Below are positions 1 through 4,994 of a DNA stretch of 5,417 bases, in pieces. The DNA is taken from positions 1 through 5,417 of the forward strand of contig SLMF01000190.1 in NCBI GenBank assembly GCA_007133715.1, in the 5' to 3' direction. The position numbers were made by a program, and so were the translations under genes. Position 1 is the stretch's first letter. Every line of letters begins with the position of its first letter. Under the pieces are notes generated by a model that did not search any database, was not told where the DNA came from, and saw only the letters and a program-made list of their open reading frames with translations. This stretch comes from Planctomycetaceae bacterium. GTDB taxonomy: Bacteria > Planctomycetota > Planctomycetia > Pirellulales > Pirellulaceae.

Positions 1-601
1 CGAACGGCTGGTTGATATCGGCGGGCCGATTCCGGAATAGCAGGGCGACAGCCGGCAGCAGCAGCAAGCCGATGCCGGTCCCCAGCAGCAGGTAGGCTCC
101 GCGCCAGCCCCACTGATTGAGTAGCCACAAATGAAAGGCGGGGATACACGCCATCGCGGCCGCCATCCCCACCTGTCGCAGGCCTTCGACAAAGCCCAAG
201 CGTTGCTCGAACCAGAACGGCAACGCGTTGCCGCTGAGAAAGGCCAAAGCCCCGGGCCCGAGCATCCGCAGCAGGCAAAAGGCCGTCACCAGCGTGAGCC
301 AGCCTTGAACCAACGACATGAACCCGCAGGTCAAGCAGAACAGACCGATCACCACCAGCAGCGTCCGCCGGAGACCATGACGGTCCATCTGATGCCCGAT
401 CAACGTGATGGGCACCGCGCCGAGCAGCGTTCCCAAGGTGTAGGCCGCTGCCAGCTGTCCATGGCTCAATCCCAACGCCGTGCGGATCGATTCGGTGAAA
501 ATGGAAATACCAAACGTCTGCCCCGGCGAACTGGCGATTAAAATGGCCATGGACAGGGGAACCATCACCCATCCATAGTAGAGGGCGGGCTTCAAAGACA
601 A
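1..601 (-). CDS. MFS transporter, N-terminal half (runs off left edge)
   Basis: This is an open reading frame of 200 codons with no stop that continues past the left edge. It encodes an inner-membrane transporter of the major facilitator superfamily. The translation shows about six hydrophobic segments (roughly residues 11-32, 49-69, 80-98, 102-124, 141-161 and 168-188). The loop between the second and third carries the MFS signature G-x3-D-R-x-G-x-R-R (GHQMDRHGLRR, residues 69-79). The early YYGW motif and the later GWRGAY and FRNRPADI motifs resemble the oxalate/formate antiporter-like and monocarboxylate-like MFS branch; this sub-assignment is from memory of the family. The substrate cannot be read from sequence. 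The gene follows the GH51 gene in the same direction after a 27-base gap, suggesting uptake of a product of that enzyme. The start is uncertain: there is no ATG before the first membrane segment. TTG at 601 or 595 are the best choices. GTG at 568 or ATG at 565 would remove the YYGW motif. Confidence 0.88.
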   Translation of the reverse strand, partial: MSLKPALYYGWVMVPLSMAILIASSPGQTFGISIFTESIRTALGLSHGQLAAAYTLGTLLGAVPITLIGHQMDRHGLRRTLLVVIGLFCLTCGFMSLVQGWLTLVTAFCLLRMLGPGALAFLSGNALPFWFEQRLGFVEGLRQVGMAAAMACIPAFHLWLLNQWGWRGAYLLLGTGIGLLLLPAVALLFRNRPADINQPF

Positions 602-628
602 ACCGCGTGTCGTGACGTCCGCGCCTCC
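602..628 (-). promoter_or_regulatory. Short gap with GGAGG ribosome binding site before the MFS gene
   Basis: Directly after the TAA of the GH51 gene (629-631) comes GGAGG at 628-624, a strong Shine-Dalgarno match. The first usable in-frame start, TTG at 601, is 22 bases further on, which is much too far for normal initiation. The gap contains CGCG at both ends (623-620 and 607-604) that could pair and bring the two closer. Translational coupling from the upstream gene is also likely. The Shine-Dalgarno sequence is seen directly; how it is used is inference. Confidence 0.55.
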
Positions 629-3094
629 TTACTCAACCACCGGCAGCCGTACCACCACAATGCTTAGCGGCGGTAGCTCGATCGAACCGTCTGCCGAGAT
701 CGTCTGGTCCACGATCTCCAACCGCGTCTGGCCGGCCTCATTGTACAACCGCGGATCGTCACCGGCGATGATCCAACCGTCTCCTTCGCCAGCCAATTGC
801 ACCCCGGCGATGTCCAGCGTCAACGTCTGGGACTCGCGGTTCGGGTTGACCACCCCGATCGTCACCGCGTCCCGCTCTTCGGTCCATGCCGCAGCCACGT
901 CCAATCCGATCAGGCCATAGTCGCCGGACAACGGGATCGGCAAACTGCCGAACTCGCGGCGATAGAGCTTCAGCGGCAACCCGGTGGCATCGAAGAACGC
1001 TTCGGTCTTCGTCGTCTTGATGCAGCCGATCACGTTCACGGTCTGTGCATAATGAGCCATCATGATGATGTCGCTCTGGCGGAAATACTCGTGCAACCCG
1101 ATCGCCACCCCCAGCGCATCGGCCAGATCGTAGCGGCAGCCGAGTTCACCATAAATGTAGGGGTGATGCCAGTAGTTCCACTCGGTCATAGCAATCGGCA
1201 CGTTGCGATCGCCCAGCAGCCCCAATTCCTGTTGCACACGCCGCCGTCCTTCGGCCTTGGACCGTATCGAGTTGGCCAGCTGATTCACATGGGCCAGCAG
1301 ATCGTCGCGATTGCGGCCATGGTAAAAGTGCTCGGATAGCGTGTCCATCCAATCAGCGCAATCCTGCAACATGCCGGTGGACCAGCAACGCTGTTCGTTC
1401 GGATCGTGCTGCCGATTGATCGTTCCCAACTGGCCGCTGCCGACCAGGTGCAGGTCCGAATCCACGTCCCACATGGCCCGTGCCACCTCGTTGTGCTTCC
1501 GCGTGTAATGGCTCAGCTGCATGAACCCCAATTGCCAGGGGCCCCACATTTCGTTGCCCACACACCAGTACTGGACGCGAAACGGTTGCGGATTGCCGTG
1601 TTCGACCCGCCAGCTGCCGCCCACGGTCTCCGGGCCCGCATTGGTGTACTCGACCTGCTGGGCTGCCGAGTAAGCGTCTCCGAAGCCCGTATTGACGGCA
1701 ATCATCGGTTCGGCGCCCACCTCGCGGCAGAAGTCGATGAATTCGTCCAGTCCAAAATCGTTATGCTCGACACCCGTCCAAGCCGGGTTCGTGCGCGGCG
1801 GGCGCTGGTCCCGCGGCCCGATCCCGTCACGCCAGTTGTACCCGCTGACAAAATTGCCACCCGGCCAGCGGTACATCGGGGCATCCAACTTCTTCAGCAA
1901 CTCCAGCGTGTCCGCACGCATCCCCCGCACATGGTCGGCGGGCATCAGCGACAACGTTCCCAGCCGGATGGTGCCCCCATCCACGTGGACCTCCAACATC
2001 GCCTGGTCCGTGCGAGCCCCCGCAGTCAACTCGAACTCGTATTGCACGAATGCGTCCGTCAGCTCGGCGAACTCGACTGCCTCGCCCGCATCCGCGTCGT
2101 CGCCCCAAGCCAGGCGGACCCGCACCCGCGGTTCGCCCTGGACCGCCTTCAACCAGATCGAACCCGTGTACGCCCCGCCCTCGACAACTCCCAAGTCCCG
2201 TTGGCGGATGCCGGTTCCCGCAGCAATCTGCGGGGTGTGGTCGCCCACAAAGGAGTCCTCCGAAATCATCTGCACGCCGTCGGCCGACCCGAGGATTTCC
2301 CACGGCGAGGCGCCGACCACCGGAAAGGGCGTGTCCAATAACCCGCGATAGGGCCGATATTCGGGCGTGATCGGGAAGTAGAACTTGCGATCCTCCAGCA
2401 TCTCCGCCCAAATCCCCCCGTAAATACAGCGTCCCAGATGCTCGATGAACTGGCCATAAATGAAGGGATGGATCGGCTCGCCCGTCTGGCCGGCATCGAT
2501 CCGAGCGCGGGGCTGGTAATCCGACAGATCGATCTTCTCGAGCCGCAGATCGTCGAACCAAGCCCGGCCTTGCGAAAGGCCCCAGCCGCCAAACAGACAG
2601 TTGATTGTCAAGGTGTCCTGTTCGCCCGTCTGCACGATCGTTTCGACATGCGTCCAATCCGAAGTTCCGGTCACCGCGGGCGTCACCGCGCGGCGATGCT
2701 GGTGCACGTTCAGCTGGGCCCCCTGGCCGGTTCCCGGCTCGAGGTCCTCGGTGCGGATCCAACCCGACAGCCGGTAGGTGCTCTGCGGATCGACCGTAAC
2801 CTGGACCGTCCAGCTGAGGTCGCCTCCCTCGTCCGACGCGATCATTACGCTCGATCCGCCGTCACGGCCCTCCGCGGGGTACTGAAACTGCCCCTCGCCG
2901 GCCCACACGCGGGTAACCCACCCGACCGGCATCTCATCGAATACAAGCTCGAACGAGGGGTTCGGCATCACGTTTGCCGGCTCATCTGCTGCCGCGAGCC
3001 CTGGCATCAGGGCGGTCAGAGCCAAAAGAAGGATCATCCCGTACTGCCCAGTGAAACCTCTGGGTGTCTTGCGTTGGTTTCTCATGATGTTCAA
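629..3094 (-). CDS. Secreted GH51 alpha-L-arabinofuranosidase
   Basis: This 821-residue enzyme should remove terminal alpha-L-arabinofuranosyl units from arabinan, arabinoxylan or arabinogalactan by a retaining mechanism. A signal peptide is visible: a basic n-region, a hydrophobic core at about 19-32, and a likely cleavage after Ala34-Ala35-Ala36. Residues about 40-187 form a CBM4/9-like beta-sandwich (opening NPSFE, closing WFDDLRLE). The GH51 core begins at about 210 with FIYGQFIEHLGRCIYGGIW (211-229). A second beta-rich module lies inside the barrel region at about 264-385, as in plant-type GH51 enzymes. RWPGGNF at 409-415 is a family signature. Glu515 in GNEMWG is the expected acid/base and Glu638 in TEWNYW the expected nucleophile. 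The C-terminal arabinofuranosidase domain ends at about 815. The chosen start is TTG 3094, with GGAG (3103-3100) five bases upstream; ATG 3085 would shorten the protein by three residues but leaves a 14-base spacing. Nothing suggests damage. The enzyme family is sure; the exact substrate is not. Confidence 0.96.
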   Translation of the reverse strand: MNIMRNQRKTPRGFTGQYGMILLLALTALMPGLAAADEPANVMPNPSFELVFDEMPVGWVTRVWAGEGQFQYPAEGRDGGSSVMIASDEGGDLSWTVQVTVDPQSTYRLSGWIRTEDLEPGTGQGAQLNVHQHRRAVTPAVTGTSDWTHVETIVQTGEQDTLTINCLFGGWGLSQGRAWFDDLRLEKIDLSDYQPRARIDAGQTGEPIHPFIYGQFIEHLGRCIYGGIWAEMLEDRKFYFPITPEYRPYRGLLDTPFPVVGASPWEILGSADGVQMISEDSFVGDHTPQIAAGTGIRQRDLGVVEGGAYTGSIWLKAVQGEPRVRVRLAWGDDADAGEAVEFAELTDAFVQYEFELTAGARTDQAMLEVHVDGGTIRLGTLSLMPADHVRGMRADTLELLKKLDAPMYRWPGGNFVSGYNWRDGIGPRDQRPPRTNPAWTGVEHNDFGLDEFIDFCREVGAEPMIAVNTGFGDAYSAAQQVEYTNAGPETVGGSWRVEHGNPQPFRVQYWCVGNEMWGPWQLGFMQLSHYTRKHNEVARAMWDVDSDLHLVGSGQLGTINRQHDPNEQRCWSTGMLQDCADWMDTLSEHFYHGRNRDDLLAHVNQLANSIRSKAEGRRRVQQELGLLGDRNVPIAMTEWNYWHHPYIYGELGCRYDLADALGVAIGLHEYFRQSDIIMMAHYAQTVNVIGCIKTTKTEAFFDATGLPLKLYRREFGSLPIPLSGDYGLIGLDVAAAWTEERDAVTIGVVNPNRESQTLTLDIAGVQLAGEGDGWIIAGDDPRLYNEAGQTRLEIVDQTISADGSIELPPLSIVVVRLPVVE

Positions 3095-3128
3095 GCTTTC
3101 TCCGAGTAAAAACAGCCGAATCCCGATC

Positions 3129-3161
3129 TCTGCTTTGGGAAACCCCTCCCATTAAAGCAGA
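3129..3161. promoter_or_regulatory. Perfect 8-bp inverted repeat overlapping the GH51 promoter (operator candidate)
   Basis: TCTGCTTT at 3129-3136 and AAAGCAGA at 3154-3161 are exact inverted copies, 25 bases centre to centre. One arm overlaps the candidate -10 box of the GH51 gene and the other lies just downstream of its predicted transcription start, so a dimeric repressor bound here would block initiation. It could instead form a hairpin in DNA or, if transcription starts further upstream, in the leader RNA. The repeat is seen directly; its role is inferred. Confidence 0.5.
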
Positions 3162-3179
3162 TTTTGCGGGTTTGCGCAA
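3151..3179 (-). promoter_or_regulatory. Candidate sigma70-like promoter of the GH51 gene
   Basis: On the minus strand, TTGCGC (3179-3174, three of six matches to TTGACA) is followed after exactly 17 bases by TTTAAT (3156-3151, five of six matches to TATAAT). Transcription would start near 3144, giving a leader of about 50 bases before the TTG start at 3094. Spacing and the -10 match are good; the -35 match is weak. Planctomycete promoters are poorly defined, so this is a prediction only. Confidence 0.45.
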
Positions 3180-3263
3180 TCGGGGGCTCAAGTAAAACAC
3201 GGCTTTGCCGGCGGCCCCGAATCTCTCTTGAACGGCTGCCAAGCTCGATTGTTCCGCCGCTGC

Positions 3264-3292
3264 TTGACTTTTTTCGCGATCTGCGAGACGAT
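3264..3292 (+). promoter_or_regulatory. Weak candidate promoter of the hemerythrin-like gene
   Basis: TTGACT at 3264-3269 matches five of six bases of the -35 consensus. At a 17-base spacing the -10 position reads GACGAT (3287-3292), only three of six matches. If used, transcription would begin near 3299 and the leader would be about 90 bases long, containing the two hairpins listed next. Confidence 0.3.
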
Positions 3293-3320
3293 GAAGGGGA
3301 TTGAAATCATGGTCGACGTC

Positions 3321-3349
3321 GCCGCGACGGCGGCTTGGCGCGTCGCGGC
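3321..3349 (+). promoter_or_regulatory. Leader hairpin 1 upstream of the hemerythrin-like gene
   Basis: GCCGCGACG (3321-3329) and CGTCGCGGC (3341-3349) are perfect 9-base inverted copies around an 11-base loop. In RNA this would be a very stable GC-rich hairpin about 24 bases before the ribosome binding site. It has no T-run, so it is not a standard intrinsic terminator. A structural or regulatory role is inferred. Confidence 0.45.
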
Positions 3350-3357
3350 CACTCCAG

Positions 3358-3372
3358 ACGGCAGGCTGCCGT
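3358..3372 (+). promoter_or_regulatory. Leader hairpin 2 next to the ribosome binding site
   Basis: ACGGCAG and CTGCCGT flank a single central G, a perfect palindrome of 15 bases. As RNA it would fold with a 6-bp stem and a three-base loop. It ends directly before the purine-rich GGAAAGGGGG (3373-3382) that serves as ribosome binding site for the ATG at 3391, so it could affect initiation or protect the transcript. Confidence 0.4.
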
Positions 3373-3390
3373 GGAAAGGGGGCTGTGGTG

Positions 3391-3855
3391 ATGTGTCGTG
3401 ATTCTCAGCAAGTCCAGCGTCAGTTGCGTGGCAGGCAGGAGCAGTTGCAGCAGCAATTGGCCGAAATTCGGGATCTTTTGGATGAGATCGCATCCGCCGA
3501 GGCGGATGTTTCGTGGTGGTGCCCGACCGTGCCGATCGACGATGTGCCCTGTCGTCTGGCCGAACTGGCCCGGCATGTCCGCCGCTTGTTCGATCTGGAA
3601 GAAGACGAACAGTATCTGACGGATTTCTTTCGCCACCAACCGGAAGTGCGGGACAGATTGCGGCAGTTGCATGCCGAGCACGACGAACTGTTGGAATTGC
3701 TCGACGAACTGTGCGAATTGTCGGGGACGTCGCTGCAACCGGCTTCCTCATGGCGGGACATCGAGCTGCATTATCTGTGTTTCGAACGCCGTTTAACGGT
3801 CCATCAGCGGGACGAGCATGCGTTGCATGCCAACGCGGGGCTCGCAGCCGTTTGA
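3391..3855 (+). CDS. Hemerythrin-like (HHE-type) small helical protein
   Basis: This encodes a 154-residue, probably cytoplasmic all-helical protein with no signal peptide or membrane segment. The start chosen is ATG 3391, eight bases after GGAAAGGGGG (3373-3382). A longer frame from TTG 3301 would have to read through two strong hairpins and a low-quality arginine-rich stretch. Residues 5-38 form a Gln/Glu/Leu-rich amphipathic helix. Three further helices carry candidate metal ligands: His62 with Glu70/Glu71 (RHVRRLFDLEED), His94 and His97 (LHAEHDELLELL), and His138, Glu142, His143 and His146 (VHQRDEHALH). The H-x3-E and EH-x2-L patterns match hemerythrin-type domains, which bind non-haem iron and sense or carry oxygen or handle iron. 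Helix 1 lacks a histidine, so the ligand set is not classical. The gene stands alone, divergent from GH51 and convergent with the DUF1080 gene. That it is a gene is likely; the metal-binding role is moderately supported. Confidence 0.72.
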   Translation: MCRDSQQVQRQLRGRQEQLQQQLAEIRDLLDEIASAEADVSWWCPTVPIDDVPCRLAELARHVRRLFDLEEDEQYLTDFFRHQPEVRDRLRQLHAEHDELLELLDELCELSGTSLQPASSWRDIELHYLCFERRLTVHQRDEHALHANAGLAAV

Positions 3856-3916
3856 ACCGCCGGGTCGCGCCGGTTCCCCCGCGGCTGGAAGTCCGGCACA
3901 GCAGCAGCTTCCGGCT

Positions 3917-3950
3917 GCGGGTCGCATGCTCGCAAACTCCCGCTTTTTTT
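3917..3950 (+). terminator. Possible intrinsic terminator after the hemerythrin-like gene
   Basis: GCGGG (3917-3921) can pair with CCCGC (3939-3943), followed at once by seven T residues (3944-3950), the longest T-run downstream of the gene. The stem is only five pairs with a 17-base loop, and it lies about 60 bases after the stop, so it may be weak. Confidence 0.4.
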
Positions 3951-4053
3951 CAACGAACCGCTGCATTGCTGGCCTGTGCTCTGTGTTTGATGCAGGATGG
4001 TATCGACGATGCCTTTATCACGAATCCCTCACTGCGGATCAAACATCGGGATC

Positions 4054-4078
4054 GTCGGGCAGGAGTGCCCAACCTACG
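4054..4078. repeat. Short hairpin element, possibly a dispersed intergenic repeat
   Basis: The core GGGCA-GGAG-TGCCC (4057-4070) is a perfect 5-bp stem with a four-base loop, preceded by GTC and followed by AACCTACG. Only one copy is present in the window, so repetition is not shown here. I recall very similar strings scattered between genes in planctomycete genomes, but this is from memory and unverified. Confidence 0.35.
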
Positions 4079-4156
4079 GGGAGACGCAGCAAGCAACTTC
4101 CGGCCTGGGTGGCCTATCAATTCTGATTCTCGGCCCCACCCGAGGTGTCCAGACGA

Positions 4157-4822
4157 CTACAGCTTCCGAATCCGAATGTTGCGGAAGCTGACGACGTCGG
4201 AGTGATCCTGCAGGCCAAGGTAACCCTCCCGAGGAAAATCCTTCAACGCCGTGCGATACTTGTTCTTCGAGCCGTCAGGGTTCAGGCCAGCTTCGGTCCA
4301 GTCGTCCAGGTCGGCGTCGATGATCCGCTCGCCGTTCATCACGATCACAATTCGGCTACCCTCGGCTCGGAGCACCACGTGGTTCCAACCGTCCGTGGCC
4401 ACGCTCTGGCGGGGCGCCAGCGCGTCGTAAATCGAGCCGACAGAGCCCCGGGTCGGTCTCTCGGTCGGCCGGTGGATCTGCATTTCCAATCCGGTTTGCA
4501 CATGGTCGCGCAGATTGCCCGTGCGGAAAAACACCCCGCTGTTGCCCTCGGTCTTGAATTCCAGTTCCAAGACGAAATCACCGAATGCCTCTTTGGTCCA
4601 CAGGTAGCCTGTGCGGGGGTTCCGCAAAATCAGCACGTCGTCCTCGATGACCCAGCCGTCGCCCGGAGGGCCGCCGTCACGGTTCTGCCAGGCATCCAGG
4701 CTGGAACCGTCGAACAGGGGGGTCCACTCGCCGTCTTCCTCGGCGTGGGAAAAGGCCGCGCCGCAAAGCAACATCGCCAGAAAGATCGCCAAGAGGCAAC
4801 TCGGGCGGAACAAATTCGTCAT
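4157..4822 (-). CDS. Secreted DUF1080 / 3-keto-disaccharide hydrolase-like protein
   Basis: This encodes a 221-residue exported protein consisting of one concanavalin-like beta-sandwich domain. Some members of the family hydrolyse 3-keto-glycosides; most are untested. The start is ATG 4822, placed by AAGGAG eight bases upstream and by the signal peptide that follows: hydrophobic core at about 9-24 and likely cleavage after Ala27 in FSHA-EEDG. Cys20 is not in a proper lipobox, so this is not an obvious lipoprotein. Family motifs occur in order: WTPLFDG (33-39), FVLELEF (83-89), GNSGVFFR (93-100), GLEMQIHRP (111-119), WNHVVLRAEG (146-155), LGLQDHSD (202-209) and FRNIRI (213-218). The length is normal for a single-domain member. 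It follows alaS in the same direction after about 170 bases containing hairpins, so it is probably transcribed separately, although I found no convincing promoter. The true substrate is unknown. Confidence 0.93.
   Translation of the reverse strand: MTNLFRPSCLLAIFLAMLLCGAAFSHAEEDGEWTPLFDGSSLDAWQNRDGGPPGDGWVIEDDVLILRNPRTGYLWTKEAFGDFVLELEFKTEGNSGVFFRTGNLRDHVQTGLEMQIHRPTERPTRGSVGSIYDALAPRQSVATDGWNHVVLRAEGSRIVIVMNGERIIDADLDDWTEAGLNPDGSKNKYRTALKDFPREGYLGLQDHSDVVSFRNIRIRKL
4160..4190. repeat. 9-bp inverted repeat spanning the last codons of the DUF1080 gene
   Basis: CAGCTTCCG (4160-4168) and CGGAAGCTG (4182-4190) are perfect inverted copies with a 13-base loop. They cover the final codons of the gene, up to the stop. 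No T-run follows on either strand. It could stabilise the 3' end of the transcript or act as a non-canonical terminator, or it may be a by-product of the FRNIRIRKL codons. Confidence 0.4.
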
Positions 4823-4903
4823 GATGGTTTCTCCTTGCTGTGTCGTTTCGTGTGGTGCGAACCAGAACGCGTAAAGGTCCGCGTCTCGTAATTGGAACTG
4901 AAT

Positions 4904-4959
4904 CTGCACGGTTTGTCCATGCAGCGAGTCGACGTTCCGCGGCGGGCTGCCGCGGGAAC
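4904..4959 (-). terminator. Two tandem hairpins downstream of alaS
   Basis: The first hairpin (4959-4934), starting 35 bases after the alaS stop, pairs GTTCC/GGAAC and GCGGC/GCCGC, ten pairs with one bulged G (4954) and a five-base loop. Ten bases beyond it a second hairpin (4924-4904) pairs CTGCATG with CGTGCAG, including one G-U pair in RNA. Neither is followed by a T-run, so this is a terminator-like or transcript-protecting structure rather than a textbook intrinsic terminator. A leader role for the DUF1080 gene is the alternative. Confidence 0.45.
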
Positions 4960-4994
4960 CGAGTACCCGGCATCCTACCCTATCTGGGTGTCGG

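Larger units (their letters stand above)
3095..3390. other. Divergent intergenic regulatory region
   Basis: About 296 bases separate the GH51 gene (minus) from the hemerythrin-like gene (plus). The region contains candidate promoters in both directions, an inverted repeat over the GH51 promoter, and two hairpins in the plus-strand leader, each listed separately. A further nested structure, TCGGGG (3180-3185) with CCCCGA (3215-3220) enclosing CGGC-TTT-GCCG (3200-3210), lies between the two candidate promoters. I see no convincing small gene in this stretch. Confidence 0.7.
3856..4156. other. Convergent intergenic region
   Basis: About 300 bases lie between the stop codons of the hemerythrin-like gene and the DUF1080 gene. 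Open frames cross the area but none has a credible start, ribosome site or protein-like composition. The stretch holds a possible terminator near 3917-3950, a small hairpin GCAGC-TTCCG-GCTGC just before it, and a short hairpin element at 4054-4078. Otherwise I see nothing in it. Confidence 0.6.

Noticed and set aside
131..541. Plus-strand open frame of 136 residues
   Set aside because: It is antisense to the MFS transporter, whose motifs and membrane segments are clear. Its product is a low-complexity Arg/Gln/His-rich sequence.
1406..2351. Long plus-strand and alternative minus-strand frames inside the arabinofuranosidase gene (up to 311 residues)
   Set aside because: They overlap a GH51 gene with complete catalytic motifs. 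Their Arg/Pro-rich products are typical shadows of GC-rich coding sequence.
3301..3390. Thirty-residue N-terminal extension of the hemerythrin-like gene from TTG 3301
   Set aside because: The region contains two strong hairpins and translates to an unconvincing Arg-rich stretch; ATG 3391 has a suitable ribosome site.
3188..3761. Minus-strand open frames opposite the hemerythrin-like gene (187, 143 and 113 residues)
   Set aside because: They are antisense to Glu/Leu-rich helices and so come out rich in Gln/Phe/Leu or Ser/Arg. They lack a credible start context or recognisable domain.
3513..4205. Plus-strand frame of 230 residues, with the shorter frames 3818-4126 and 3997-4191
   Set aside because: They overlap the hemerythrin-like gene in another phase or cross the intergenic region and its hairpins; there is no protein-like character.
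4823..4909. N-terminal extension of the DUF1080 protein by 29 residues
   Set aside because: The signal peptide and an AAGGAG site at good spacing place the start at ATG 4822; the extension would bury the signal peptide.
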